DNA of 64,000 nucleotides from Bettongia penicillata ogilbyi (GCA_023548195.1 JAJHZJ010000041.1:2232001-2296000); one strand, 5' to 3'. Positions 34,888-46,439 are shown, numbered from the stretch's first letter. Numbers and translations are program-made. The notes: generated from the sequence alone by a model not told the origin.

Positions 34888-35100
34888 AATAGGATTGTGA
34901 TTGCCTTTGTAAGGGGAGCTCCTGGATAAGGGAAATCTCTCTGTCAATGAAAGTTTGTACATTCTCTGTGACTTAGACTCTTAGGGAGTTGGATAGAAGA
35001 CCTAGGGGTGAGTATATAAGAGAAGGAAGGTGGGAACCAAGGCCTCCCTGGCTAGCTCTCTATTTGTAACTCCATGCTACCTAGGGTAAAGTGTAATAAA
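34888..35100 (-). mobile_element. MIR-like SINE nested in L2
   Basis: 'aaggggagct cctggataag ggaaatct', 'gacttagact cttagggagt tg' and 'ggaaccaagg cctccctggc tagctctcta' form a known reversed SINE layout with an internal deletion. The TATA-like 'gtatataaga' and the 'aataaa' just after it are therefore chance products of the SINE, not an LTR promoter. Confidence 0.6.
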
Positions 35101-35490
35101 CCTTGAAAAACAGGTTGGAGTTGGGCTCTGGAGGGCTTTATGTGCTAAACAGAGGCCTTTGTGTATACCTCAAATCATAGAAGGAATAGGGAGCCATTAG
35201 AATTTAGGAATATTACTTGAGCAGTTGTGTGTGGCATGAATGGAGGAGATTGTATGTGTGTAGGATGGAGGAGAGACTTGAGGAAGAGACACCAATTAGG
35301 GGCCCGTTGAAACAGTCCAGATGTAGAGTTCAGGGCTTGAACTAGGTGATGGCTGTGTGAGTCAAGAGAAGGGAACAGATCTAGGAAGTGTGGTAAGAGC
35401 AGAATGGACAAGATTTAACAACTAGTTAGATATGTGGAGTGAGGGAGAGGGAGAGGTTAAGGATGATTCCAAGGTTGTAAACATATATGG

Positions 35491-35825
35491 AGAGATGTTG
35501 GTGTCCTAGACCCTCAGAAGAGTGGCGGATCCTACTTGCTATTTCTTGCAGACATCTCTTGCCTCCATACCTTTGCAGAGGCTGTCCACTCAGGCCTCTT
35601 GCTATCTTCTTGCAGTCTCTTGCTGCCTTCAAGTGTCAGTAGAAGAGGTCTTGAAAAGGTCTTTGTTGACTGTCATCTCAGTTTTTAACACTCCTTCCTG
35701 TGTGCATGAAGTTTCCCCTGGGAGAATATAAACTCCATGAGACCAAGGATGGTTTCATTTTTATTTTTATATCCCCAGCAATTGACATATTACAAGGGTA
35801 TATGATGTTTGTTGAATTCAGCTGA
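35491..35825 (+). mobile_element. L2 LINE 3' end
   Basis: 'tctcttgctg ccttcaagtg', 'gggagaatat aaactccatg agaccaagga' and 'tatatcccca gcaattgaca', ending 'gatgtttgtt gaattcagct'. It lies tail to tail with the minus-strand L2 before it. Confidence 0.75.
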
Positions 35826-36564
35826 GTCAAATCCTCTGTAGTGACGTACCAATCACTAATATACACTTTACTGCAGGGTGGAGGGTTACAGTTTCTGGGG
35901 AATGTGAATGCACTGAGAATCCGGTAAGGACCTTTCTCCTGTTCCTCCCTATTCCCTATATCACAACCCCCACAGACAGGCATCCTTGAAAAGCAGCAGC
36001 TCAGTGTATCAAAAAACAGAACAATGATGAATTGTCAGGGCCTACCTCTGACTGTCATGGGAGAATAGCAGTTGCCTAACGAATATACTAGTTATGAGTA
36101 TTCAAAGCCCGTTTCAGCGTGGTAGAGGCATACACTGAAGGCTCTGTTTCAGAGAGGCTTGCTGCCCACGTTGACTGTTCTGATTTAACAAAAAAAGTTC
36201 TTTGTGTGAAGTTTTCCTCTCTTTAGCAAGGTTGGTTGGTTGACTTTTTAGGAATGTAGGGTAGCTCCACCCCATGGTAAACCCAAATATATTCTCCAGA
36301 AACCATTCTCTTACAGGGAGTATTTTGTTTTCCAGATTTAAAGCACTGTAGCTGAGGTGAAAAAGGGAAATCCTGAGAACCTTGGAGATTAAAGCTAGTC
36401 ATGCGTCTGTGGGACTGTGCTGTCAGAGACAAATGAGGCCCTTGTCTGACTCCCCAGTACTGAGCTGCACTGAACAGCACTCCTTTCTGGACCCTAGGGT
36501 AGTTATGCCTCTGAATTATGGCAACTGTTCTGGATCTTTGATTAAGAAGGACAGACCTTCTTAA
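35826..36564. other. Unique sequence
   Basis: Repeat-free. Frames of 60-101 codons (35678-36564) show no domain. Confidence 0.4.
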
Positions 36565-36805
36565 TGTGACATAATGAATAGAATGCTGGAACTAGGAGTT
36601 AGGAAGATTCAAGTTCAAATCCCATTTCTGGCCATGGACAAATTACCCACTCCTCCTAAGCCTCAGTTTCCTCATCTGTAAAATAGTCCCAATAATCTCT
36701 GTAGCACCACCTCCTAGGTTTGTCGAGAGGTATCAGTGAAATAGTGCAGGTAAAATATTTTGCAAACTTTTAAGTGCTCTCTGAATACCAGTTATTATTG
36801 AAAAG
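36565..36805 (+). mobile_element. tRNA-derived SINE with MIR-like tail
   Basis: 'ataatgaata gaatgctgga actaggagtt', B-box 'gttcaaatcc', 'cctcagtttc ctcatctgta aaatag' and 'ctgaatacca gttattattg'. Confidence 0.88.
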
Positions 36806-37014
36806 AGATGAGGATATATGTCCTTCTGGTACTATCATGGGGGAGCCAGGAATACGTGAGATGGTTATCATGTGGTCTCTGCTACTAATTTGCTTTTTAA
36901 ATAGATAGGAAGATTCCTATATTCTCCCACTCCCATGAATTCACTTCTTCTTTACTGTATCTCCTAAGAAACTCCTTCACTACCCATGCCTTCAAATGAC
37001 AATAAATACTTAGC

Positions 37015-37185
37015 ATCATAGATCTAGAACTGGTCATCTAGTCCAATCCTCTCATGTTAAAAGTGAGGAAACTGAGTTCCATAGAAGTGATACGACTTGC
37101 CCAAAGTTAGAAAGGTAACCAGTATCAAAGTAGGAATTGAGCCCAGGTCCTCTGGCTCCAGGTCTATACAATGTACTTACTTTCT
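37015..37185 (-). mobile_element. MIR-like SINE with L3-type end, reverse orientation
   Basis: 'atcatagatc tagaactggt catctagtcc aatcctc', 'aagtgaggaa actgagttcc', 'gacttgccca aagttagaaa' and 'tgagcccagg tcctctggct cca'. 36806-37014 before it is unique. Confidence 0.85.
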
Positions 37186-37193
37186 TTCCTTTG

Positions 37194-37273
37194 TACAGAA
37201 TATCCCAAAAATCTTAGTGCTATTTTATGCTTTAATAGCTAAACGTACATAAAAACTTTGGGGATGCCCTGTA
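37194..37273. mobile_element. Short palindromic mariner-type MITE
   Basis: An 80-base element bounded by TA dinucleotides. The left end 'tacagaatat cccaaaaatc' and the reverse complement of the right end 'tacagggcat ccccaaagtt' match over about 24 bases, allowing changes. TA flanks and the 'acagg..tcccaaa' ends fit a Tc1/mariner-derived non-autonomous element. Mutation level shows it is old. Confidence 0.7.
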
Positions 37274-37859
37274 TTTGGGGAGACCTGACGTTTACCAGAT
37301 CCTAGTGACACATGAATGGGAAAATAATTTGTTAGTGCTTTCTACCTTTACTCACTTTCTCATTCATTCAGATGTTGGTGTCTTTATATATTTGTAAGTG
37401 CCTATGATGTTATGGATATTGTACAGGGAGTATGTCTATGCAAAAATTTCCCTTCCCTTCTGGACCTTACCATATATAGTAGTAACAATAATAGTTGTCA
37501 AGTTGGCCTAGCCACTGCTGCTGGCTGGTGACAGGGCAGGCTCCTGAGGGTTCTGACTCATAGTCTTGGTCAGAGAATAAATCCATAATGAAAAGAAGGG
37601 GGATGTGAGCAGGGAGCACTGAGAAAGACGAGAATAGCTCACTGAATCCAAACTAAAGTCTTGTAGTCAGAGATCTCTCTTTAACCATCTAGAGGGGGAT
37701 CATGGGTTAGGAGTGTAGAGAAAGGAGCAAATCATTGATTAACCAAGTGAGGGTCCAATTTACATAGGAATTCAGCAGGGCCGAATGGATGCATTCTGCA
37801 GAAATCACAGAAGAATAGGAATAACTTGTCTTTCAGTTCTGTTTTGCCTACATGGAGAA
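37274..37859. other. Unique sequence
   Basis: Nothing recognised. Confidence 0.4.
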
Positions 37860-38405
37860 GAATAGCAAATGACCATTTGGGGGGGTACTGTCAAAAATAG
37901 TGAACATTATATGATGGTCATATAATCCTATTGTGCTATAAGAAATGATGCACAGAATGGTTTCAGAACAACCTTGGAAAGACTTCCGAAAACTGAGGCA
38001 AAGTGAGGTGAGCAGAACCAGGAGAACATTGTATGCAGTAACAGCGATATTGCACAATGATCAATTGTGAATGATTTAGCTCTTTTCCACAATACAATGA
38101 TCCAAGACAGGTCCAAAGGACTCATGATGAAAAATGCTATCCACTTCCAGAGAAAGAACTGATGGAATCTGAATGCAGATCAAAGCACACTTTTTCTTTC
38201 TTTTTCTTTTTTTTGTCTGTGTTTCTTTTGCAACGTGGAAAATGTGGAAATATATTTAGTATGACTGCACATATATAATCTATATCAAATTGCTAGCCTT
38301 CTCAAGGAGGGGATAGAAGAGGGAGAGAATTTGGAACTCAAAATTTTAAAAAAAGGATGTTAAAATTGCTTTTACATGTAATTGGAAAAAATAGTATATA
38401 TATAT
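37860..38405 (+). mobile_element. L1 LINE 3' UTR, forward orientation
   Basis: 'gtgctataag aaatgatgca cag', 'aaccttggaa agacttcc', 'gtgagcagaa ccaggagaac attgtatgca', 'tcatgatgaa aaatgctatc cacttccaga gaaa', ending 'ttacatgtaa ttggaaaaaa'. The end matches the reverse copies at 32.1 kb. Minus-strand frames of 65-69 codons here are shadows. Confidence 0.92.
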
Positions 38406-38411
38406 ATAATT

Positions 38412-38655
38412 AAAAGAAATTAATAGCTAACATTTCTGTAGTACTTGCTTGGTGCCAGGCACTATGTTAAGAACTTTATAATTATTATCTTACTTGATCC
38501 TTAGAACAACTCTGGAAGGCACATGCTATTATTATCCCCACTTTACAGATGAGGAATGTGAGGCAAACAGGGTTAAGTGACTTACCCAGGGTCACATAGT
38601 GAGTGTCTGAAGTCAGATATGAACCCACGTCTTCCTGACTCCAGGCCCCTAAATA
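38412..38655 (-). mobile_element. MIR/MAR SINE, reverse orientation
   Basis: 'tagctaacat ttctgtagta cttgcttggt gccaggcact', 'tctggaaggc acatgctatt attatcccca ctttacagat gagg' and 'gacttaccca gggtcacata gtgag'. The tRNA-like head is truncated. Confidence 0.9.
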
Positions 38656-38689
38656 GAGCCTTCTCTCTTAACAAATAAGTAGAACCAAA

Positions 38690-38760
38690 CAAAATACCAC
38701 ATCATCTCTGTCTAGAAATATATGCCTCATTCTACACCTCCTCTCTGTCAAGATGTTTGA
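38690..38760 (-). mobile_element. L1 3' fragment, reverse orientation
   Basis: 'ccaaacaaaa taccacatca' and 'aaatatatgc ctcattctac acctcc' follow the pattern also seen at 49.39 and 52.83 kb. Confidence 0.55.
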
Positions 38761-38800
38761 GATATGCTACACCCATTTTGATCAGAGTTCTGAAGCATTT

Positions 38801-38802
<2 letters not shown>

Positions 38803-38855
<53 letters not shown>

Positions 38856-38858
38856 TGA
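38803..38858. repeat. GT microsatellite
   Basis: About 22 pure GT units, then TATGTGTGTGAG. Confidence 0.97.
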
Positions 38859-38864
38859 GTTTTT

Positions 38865-39245
38865 CCTTTCCATTATTGTGTTCATCATTTCTCTTCAGGT
38901 TGCCCTCTGGACTTTAGCTGTAGAAACATCTTTCCTGGAAACTCACTTGAGTAAGGGAATTCCCACAGTGGAAGTATCTTCTACATCTGTGGAACTCTCC
39001 CTCTGATTGAATGGCTCCCCCCCAGAATCTCCATTTAAGGATGGCCCCCATGCCAGATCTGTCTGCATTTCTTTTCAGGCTTTACTCTGAACTTTCTCTG
39101 TCTTCTTCTCTGCCCTTCCCTTTTCAGCTTCTTTTTATGTGTTATTTTCCTCCATTAGAATGTAAGGGCAGTCACTGTCTGCTTGTATTTGTATTTCCAG
39201 TGCTTAGCACCATGCTAAGTGCTTAATAAATATAAAGTGCTTAAA
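38865..39245 (+). mobile_element. L2-like LINE 3' end
   Basis: 'ttatgtgtta ttttcctcca ttagaatgta ag' and 'tgcttagcac catgctaagt gcttaataaa' give the L2 terminus. The part upstream ('ctctccctct gattgaatgg') resembles the copy at 43.6 kb more than the other L2 copies. The 67- and 71-codon frames are within. Confidence 0.65.
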
Positions 39246-39279
39246 AATGCTTCTTGACAAACTGTCTGACTCATTATGT

Positions 39280-39665
39280 AAATTGTTCTCCTGGTTCTAC
39301 TTTACTTTATATCACTTAATTCAGGTTTCTCTAAATTATTCATATTCATTATTTCCGATGGCTTGATTATATTCCATTATATCCTCATCTCAATTTATTC
39401 ATCCATTCCTCCATTGATAGATTCCCATTTTTCATCTAGTTATTTGGTGGTACAAAAGTATCATTTTTTTGTATTATGCAAAAGATGATATGCCTGGTAA
39501 TAGTTATGGCTGGATTGAAGAGTATGTGTACATTGGTGACATTTTTTAGTGTATTTCCAAATTGTTTTCCAGAATAATTGTACTATTTTACAATTCCATC
39601 ATTTTAGCATTAGTGTGCCTGCCTCTCCACAATTTCTCTAATATGGTGAAAGTGTGTAATACTTG
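39280..39665 (-). mobile_element. L1 3' UTR, reverse orientation
   Basis: 'tctcctggtt ctactttact ttatatcact', 'tgattatatt ccattatatc', 'aatttattca tccattcctc cattgataga', 'tccaaattgt tttccagaat aattg' and 'gtgcctgcct ctccacaatt tct'. Confidence 0.82.
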
Positions 39666-41880
39666 CTCTGTATTGGAACACCAATAATTGTACCATGGAG
39701 CTCCTGTAATAATAAGAAATGGGACTGAAAGTATTAAGAGGAGACTTCCAGATGAGATAACTTCTGATCCCCTAGCGTCCCTCCATGTGAGTCTGGTCAA
39801 GGAGAGTTTGGCTTAGAATATTCCCCTCATAAGACTTATCCTACTCAGGTTCTCATTTGCCTAAAGGGTTTATCTATATTAGGTCTAGGTGGATATAAAT
39901 TATGCTATAAGATTATAAGCTCTTCTGTTTATGGAAAACTTGTGTTTGCCTAGGGGTAAGATTATAGTACATCTCTCACGCTTATGGGAAATCCCAATGA
40001 GATCAGCTTCTACTCCTCCCCTTAAATCTTGGCTCACATTGGAGCAGGGATAATATCTTTCTGTCTCTTTAAGGGGATCAAAATGTGTTCTCAAATTTCT
40101 ATCCACACTGACCTAAAACAAGGGTGTAGGCTGCTTCCGGAGTTTTTGGGTTATAATTGTACACAGGGACACATATAATAATTTAAGGAGGAGCCTGATG
40201 AGAGATAAATAACATAAATGAGCACTGGTTGCTTTTGGCTGGAAGCTACAAAGGTTAGACCTCTGTGTCTCCTATCTTTCCCCCCCTGAGAAGAAATTGG
40301 GGCGGAGTGGTAGTGAGCATTCCATCAACTTTGAGATCTACTATCTTGTAATAGCAGGAGTCCAGAATCAAGGACTAGGAGGAAGGAGAGCAGGCATCTA
40401 GAAATCAAACGTACAGTCTGACCTTGCTTTCACACTTCTTCCAGTGTGACTCGTGATGAAATTGACCATCTCTTTCAGCTTCTCTTTCTCACAAGTCTCT
40501 AAATTGAAATAAAAAAAGATTGTGAACAAACTGGTGAAGTCTGGGACTGCCCATTCCTTAGTTCCAGAATCTGACATCCCTATGGTAGTGTTCTCTGGGT
40601 TACAGCCTAGAGTTGAGGGTTACATAGGTTTCTTTAGTGCCTAGTAATCAAAGGGAGGTGAGACAAATGGGAAGATTTAGAGTAGGAGATTAGTGTCTGA
40701 TCAGGAGGCCAGAAATAAGGAGGGACAGGGTGCTGATGGTTTGACTTCTCTCCCTGAAGCTTCTTTTTAGCAACTGCTTGCTTTTCCTATTCCTCCACTA
40801 ACCTCAAGTGTCTGAATGGACTCGACTAAGTTCAATGTAACCCCCCCTCCTCCTTTCTCTCTCCCTTTACCCTCTCCCCCATTCAGCTTTGCCAGCATTA
40901 TCTATAAGGGTTCAGATGATGATCATCCACACTGCATTCACTTCATAACCCCCGAATTATTATGCATCACTAAATTTTCCTCTAAGAAAACTACTTTAGA
41001 AGTCCTCAAATTGGTTCCATTTGAAGAACTTCAAAAGCTTTGTAGATCCTTTATGGTGTCAACTCCTATACTCATACTATTTGAATAATGGGGAAATGGT
41101 TGTGTGCAAGAGTAGAAGGGTTGAGAGCTGGGGGATCAAGTTCTTGGGAGGCAGGAGCCCTTTGAAGAAATAGTCCTCAGTTGAATGAATGTTTATTGTG
41201 GGTGCTGCTCGAGTTTCAGAATTCAGAAGTCACCCTCTATAAACCTCAGGTTTGCAGGGGTACACTACATCTCTTACTTGAACTCCAACGAATATTCCAG
41301 TTTTTTATTTTGATTCATCCTTTCTCCTGTTCTTGGCTTTCCTTTTTGATTTTGTTCTTATTTTTTCTGGCTAGGTCCAGACTTCTTGGTTTCTCTCTTC
41401 CTCCCCTGTGTGGATATTTGTTTTTCCACTGTGAACTTGCCTTGAGTTCTCTTCTCATTTGTCTTTTTGCAGGAATCTTTTTTTTACCTGGGGGCTCTGG
41501 TCCTTTGTACATCATGTCAACACTGCCTGCTGACTTTGGACCCCTGTTAGAGAGAGGGAGTTGGGGGGGGGGGTGAGAAAGAAGGCTTTCAAAGGCTCTA
41601 GACAGAGGTTATTGAGAGACTGAAGTGGTTGGTTGCTTGGCTATGCATTTTTGCAAACAGACATTTCAGTTTGTGGTCAGGAGTATGACACTTTCTTTCC
41701 CTCAGGTCCTGAGGGTTTTCTGAATCCCTCTGTTCTTTGCTTTTCTATTCTACTTCCCAGCTCTCTGCAGTCTTGCTTTCTTTCCAGCATGTTTTACCTA
41801 TTTTTACTGTCTCCAGTGTCTTACTGATGTGAAATACCCACTTGGAAGGATGATTGTTTTTCAATGGAGGTGGTTATGAC
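39666..41880. other. Unique sequence, pyrimidine-rich in places
   Basis: No repeat family is recognised across ~2.2 kb. Frames of 64-131 codons (e.g. 40816-41088, 41181-41576) are Leu/Phe/Ser/Pro-rich because of pyrimidine tracts and carry no known domain. G-runs lie at 41560-41575. Confidence 0.4.
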
Positions 41881-41994
41881 TGATAATGGTAATAAAAATA
41901 AGAATATTGATTACCTGTGTAGTGTCAATAAGCTCCAGTAGCGCCAAGAGAAAGGCAGCATGCACCCATGACCCTGGTTTGTTGATCTATAGTG

Positions 41995-42140
41995 CCAATT
42001 TGGTTAGATCCCTTCTTTCCCCTATTCTTCATCCCCATTTCTTTCTCTTTCTCTCCCTTTCCCTTCTTTCCTCCTCTCTTTTACTGTCTAACCACACTTG
42101 CCTGGCTTTCTCATATTAATGACAATCATAATACTGGGTT
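41995..42140 (+). repeat. Copy A of a pyrimidine-rich duplicated unit
   Basis: Similar to 44825-44965. A CT-rich stretch of ~90 bases is followed by 'tgtctaacca cacttgcctg gctttctcat attaatgaca'. The pyrimidine tract alone would be weak evidence, but the shared end is specific. Unknown family. 41881-41994 before it is unique. Confidence 0.6.
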
Positions 42141-42177
42141 GATCTAAAGAGAATCCAAAGAATCTGAAGGGTGGGAA

Positions 42178-42290
42178 CAAACTCATAGAATTGTGAAATG
42201 TCAGAGCTGGGAGGGAACTTAAAAGAGTTGGTCTAGTCCAGTTTAAAGTAGGAGTGGGTGAAAATAGGAAAATGAAGCCAGGAAAGTTTC
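42178..42290 (-). mobile_element. MIR-like SINE fragment with L3-type end
   Basis: 'cagagctggg agggaactta aaagagttgg tctagtccag' is the reverse L3-like tail. The rest is decayed. Confidence 0.6.
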
Positions 42291-43599
42291 TCTCACTATT
42301 TGCCTTTGTTACTACTTTGTTATTAATTTTATGCCTTTCCCAACCTCACGAAGCACTTTGTATCTTGTGCATGATAGCTAGTCAGCAAATGTTGCTGATT
42401 TACTACCTGCTTAAAACTATGAGGTTTTAAATGCAGTTTTGTTGGCTTTACGGTTAAAGAAATTCACCTTTGGAAGGTTATATTTTGGTATTTATTCATG
42501 CATTTACCAGACCTACAAGGCTCAAATCATCAAATAAATCATCAGAATTGTTTTATATTTCACATTGATCTAGAAAGGGTCATTGAAACAGAAATTCAAT
42601 TTAATTCAACAAATGTTCATTAAGCATCTACTATGTGCAAGTCACAAGATAATAAATTTTAATGGAAGACAGTCTCACTCTCTCTGTCTGTCTCTGTCTC
42701 TCTCTCCCCTCCATTGACAATATTGTCAGAAAACCTGGACCAGCAGTAGACAATGCATCTAGAGGACATCCCAAAGACAAACACAGATAAACAAAGACTT
42801 AGGATCTTTAAGGAGTACAATTCCTTGCTCTAGAAAGAATGCTGTTTATTGGACTATGTATTCTCTACCAATGTGCCTCACTGTCATGGTTTTAAGCCTT
42901 CTTTTCTCCCAGAGTCTGTAATTATTTGTGGGAGAGTTGATTTTAGACTTTTAGAAGGTTGCACTGTACCAACTGTTCTTACTATACTACTTTAGTAAAT
43001 ATATTATTCTAAAATCTAAGTGATATGTGGCTGACTATTGCTGATGGGAAGCACACCAGTGGAGGCTTGTGAGCAACAGTACCACAGTCTCCAGTCCCTC
43101 AGGGCTGCCCCTATAACTTCAAGGGAGGAGTGGTCAGCTGTCCTCTGGGAATCTGTTTCACCAATGTGAGTGGGGGGAAATGCCCCCCCCCCACGTACAT
43201 TATTTAGTATGTGGTATTTGTAACTTTCCCTTAAAGGAACAACAAAGGGATTTTGATCCATTGGTATTTAAGAATGGTTCCTAAGGTGAAGTTCCTAAAG
43301 GAACTTCAGGAATAATAGGAATAAAACTCTAAAATAGCATCCTCAATAAAGAACAAGGTCAACGCTGGTCAAAGATCTTACAGAAAATTTCCTCTACTCT
43401 AATTCTCCCCCATCCCCCACCACATATCATTTAGGCTAAGTCTGAAATGTTTCCATACTTATTTGTTCTCCTTGGGATATAACTTATTCAGAGACTAAAA
43501 GAAACTCAGGTTAACCATTTCGGGAAAAAAAACTCAAAAGGATGTTTAGAAGTTTGAGGAATTGTTTATTGCCACCCAGGCACTTGGTCTACGATGCCA
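42291..43599. other. Mostly unique sequence
   Basis: A reversed L2 3' fragment lies at 42595-42660 ('aacaaatgtt cattaagcat ctactatgtg') and a CT microsatellite at 42675-42710. The 81-codon minus-strand frame at 43016-43261 has no domain; a C10 run lies at 43182-43192. Confidence 0.4.
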
Positions 43600-44205
43600 T
43601 AGAAACCACTTTGTTATGGAAGCTCATTCCAGCCGTGGACTTCTCTCTGTCACTATGGCTTCTCTTTCCTATTGACTGATTCCTCCCAGAACCTCCCTTT
43701 TAAGGAGGACTCAGGCCAAGCATTTCTTCATTTCTCTCTAGGATACTCTCCTAACTGGCCAGAATTTCTCTGCCATGCCCCAGTGCTGGGTACCTTCATC
43801 ACATCCTCCATTTTTTTCAACTTCCTTTTTATTTGTTGACTTTCCCCATTAGCGTGTAAACTCTTTGAGATCCTCTTTGAGGATCTCTTTCTGTTTTGTT
43901 TTTGTATTCCCAGGGATTATTAATATTTTGCTGCTGTTGTTCAGTCATGTCTGACTCTTCATGACCCCATTTGGGGTTTTCTTGCAAAAGACACTAGAGT
44001 GGTTTGCCATTTTCTTCTTCAGCTCATTTTCTAAATAAGGAAACTGAGGTGAACAGGGTTAAGTGACTTGCCCAGGGTCACACAGCTAGTAAATATCTGA
44101 GGCCAGATTTGGACTTACATCCTCCTGAGGCTAGGGTCAGTACTATCCACTGGGCCTCCTAGCTGTTTGATACAGAGTAGGAGCTTTATAAATGCTGATT
44201 TGATT
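43600..44205 (+). mobile_element. L2-like LINE 3' end split by a SINE
   Basis: 'cctcccagaa cctccctttt aaggagga', 'cttcctttt tatttgttga ctttccccat tag' and 'gtattcccag ggatt', interrupted at 43935, then resuming 'gatacagagt aggagcttta taaatgctga'. It is the same sub-family as 38865-39245. Confidence 0.65.
43935..44167 (-). mobile_element. MAR1-type SINE, reverse orientation
   Basis: 'tgttgttcag tcatgtctga ctcttcatga ccccatttgg ggttttcttg', 'cttgcccagg gtcacacagc tagtaa' and 'ctatccactg ggcctcctag ctg'. One of the best-kept SINEs here, so relatively young. Confidence 0.94.
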
Positions 44206-44429
44206 TCACATGAATAAAATAATTCTTCAATTTTACTTGACTGTAATGACTCCAGGCCTGGATAAGTGGATAGAGTTATCCATGTAACTATCTCAAGTAA
44301 AGGTGAACATTCTTTTTTTCTGAGGCAGCTCAGTTGTCCTCTGTAATTTCTATGAATTTTTCCTAGTTTTGATCTCAGAGGAGGGGAAGGTTGCTGAGGA
44401 AATCAAGTCTAATAATTTTTCTCTGTGAC

Positions 44430-44824
44430 AGTTCTTTAGAGACTCAAGGGCAGCTATGATCTGTTCATCCCCTAACTATTGCCTTCTCCAGGCTAGACAT
44501 CTGAAGTTCCTCCAACTGATCTTCCTGTGTCTTTTCACCCTCTTGTTTGGGCTACTATTGAACACCCTCCAGCTTATCAATATCCTTCCAAAATTGAGAC
44601 TTCCAAACCTGAACGTGAGACTTCAGGTCTACAGACTGGTCAACAGAGAACTTTGGTTTGTCTGCTGGCTTCTCTGAATGCAGCCTAAGGTTGTAATAAG
44701 TTTTTTTGATTACCATATCATACAGTGGACTCTAATGAAGCATATAATAAATACATTAAAACCCTGAGATCCTTTTCAAAAAAATTCTACTACCTGGATG
44801 ATGTCCAACACATGCTTACTTCTT
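44430..44824 (-). mobile_element. L3/CR1 LINE 3' UTR, reverse orientation
   Basis: 'ttctccaggc tagacatctg aagttcctcc aactgatctt', 'ccagcttatc aatatccttc', 'gcagcctaag gttgtaataa g' and 'aaaccctgag atcctttt'. Same region as 11.7-12.3 kb and 56.3 kb. Confidence 0.8.
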
Positions 44825-44965
44825 TCCTTCTCTTCTGTACTCCATCTTTCTCCTATTCCCTAACTCCCTTTTTCTTCCTCTTTCCCTTTCTCTTCTCTTG
44901 CCTCTATTGTATTATCTAACCATACCTACCTGGCCTTCTCATATTAATGTCATAATATTTTTGAT
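44825..44965 (+). repeat. Copy B of a pyrimidine-rich duplicated unit
   Basis: Partner of 41995-42140: CT-rich tract followed by 'tatctaacca tacctacctg gccttctcat attaatgtca'. The 64- and 66-codon plus-strand frames here are products of the tract. Confidence 0.6.
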
Positions 44966-45155
44966 TTTTCTAACACTTTTATTCTGCAGACTAAAAAGTA
45001 CTTTATATGTAGTATATGATTTGTCCTCAACATCTTTGTTAAGGATGTGTGCACACTATTATTTTCATTTTATTGAAGGGTTACAGAGAAATCACTGACT
45101 TAGACTCTCAAATCCAGGGCCAGAACACAGGCCTCTTGATTCCAGTCCTAGAGAG
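44965..45155 (-). mobile_element. MIR, reverse orientation, decayed
   Basis: 'aaaagtactt tatatgtagt atatgatttg tcctcaaca', 'cacactatta ttttcatttt attgaagg' and 'aatccagggc cagaacacag g'. Confidence 0.55.
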
Positions 45156-45733
45156 TGGGTTTTTGGGGGGAGGTTTGTTGGATGATTTGTTGTTTTTGGT
45201 CTAGATTAAAAGTTACTAGTCCATCCAAATTCTTGCCAGCCTATCTCTCTGCCAGGCTCTGTGACCTGTTCTCCAAAGGGAGTAAACACAGCTGTGAAGT
45301 TTTATTTCTTCTCTGTTGGAAAACTTTCCTGGCCCTAAGTCTGGGGGCAAGTGGCAATTTTGGCAAGTCTGCTGGGCTTAGTTCACACACATTTAGGTAC
45401 TCAGAAACACCAGGGAGCATGAATTAGGCAGTGCTCTTTATCTGGTCACTTGTAAGGCAGAGTTCTGACATTCTTTCCACTCTGGGTGCATGACGAAGTT
45501 TTGCCTTTTGAACTCTGCAGCCATGGAGCGACCTGTATTTTCATTCTCATTGATTTCTTTTGCAAAATGACCCCATCTGTCAGGTGTGGGGAGAAACTAG
45601 AGTATGCCTGCAAAATCAACTGTAGTGTCACGAACAACAAATGCACCTTTTCTTTCCCCCTACTTTCCATAATTGTCCAGGTGCATAAACAAATTTTCTT
45701 GGACTGCATGCATCACACCCAGGGATGTTATAA

Positions 45734-45767
<34 letters not shown>

Positions 45768-46439
45768 TGTGTGTGTACCAGATTCCCTTTGTCTCTATCT
45801 CTGTCTCTCTCTGATACAAACCTGTTAAATTTAATATACAGTTAAACCCAAAATGAATCAATACAATAATAATATTATTAATAAAATATTATATTAATAT
45901 AATACTTATACACAATATTAATGAATGGTAATACAATAATATAATTAATTAAAATAATATACAATTAAATCCAAATTGTACATAATAGAAGTTCAGAGCC
46001 ATACTCATAACCTTCTCTTCTCTTTTCCTTCATATATTGAAATGTTCATGTTTGTTGATGTTCCAGTTGTTACAGTGAGGGTCCAGTTGATATCAGATAA
46101 CATTCTTATATATTAGTCACAGTCAGCATGATCATTTGACTTCTTCCAGTTCTGCTCAGCAGCATATGAGTAGACTCAGAGAAGGCAGATGGTCAAAATA
46201 ACCCAAGATTGGGGTTTGCCAAGGCATGAATGGCACTATGACAAAGGAAAAAGGGATTGAAGAGTAGCAGGTAGTATAGGGTTGAACTGGTTCACTGAAA
46301 GTTTGAGACTGGAAAGGGAGGAGAGTGTTGCAAGAGCAAGGTTGATTGCCTGGCAAAGCACTGAGGGGCAGAAGGAGTGTAGGTCACAGTGAGGACACAG
46401 AATAGTTTTTAGGAAGATGGAATGATAGGAACTGTGATC
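45156..46439. other. Unique sequence with GT repeat and AT-rich patch
   Basis: No gene or confident repeat. The 119-codon frame at 45486-45845 runs into the GT repeat; its first ~75 codons (Cys-containing, ending before the repeat) have no domain I know. 45835-45990 is very AT-rich with repeated 'aataat' and 'attaat' units. Confidence 0.4.
45734..45777. repeat. GT microsatellite
   Basis: About 21 GT units with one A interruption at 45761. Confidence 0.95.

Larger units (their letters stand above)
34285..35490 (-). mobile_element. L2 LINE pieces, mainly reverse orientation
   Basis: A short plus-strand L2 piece at 34285-34350 ('catttaaagc ccttcacaat caagctccaa') is followed by a minus-strand copy from ~34395 ('aatcatttat taagtggctc', 'agggctttat gtgctaaaca', 'catagaagga atagggagcc att') to ~35490. 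A GT repeat and a SINE have inserted. Frames at 34426-34656 and 34768-34962 are inside it. Confidence 0.78.

Noticed and set aside
34980..35110. TATA-like box and AATAAA signal close together, resembling an LTR
   Set aside because: The surrounding order of blocks fits a reversed MIR-like SINE; both signals are chance parts of it.
41181..41576. 131-codon frame that looks like membrane segments
   Set aside because: Hydrophobic only because the DNA is pyrimidine-rich; no domain, no start context, and it ends in a G-run.
45486..45845. 119-codon frame with cysteines
   Set aside because: It ends inside the GT microsatellite and has no family match; no upstream support.
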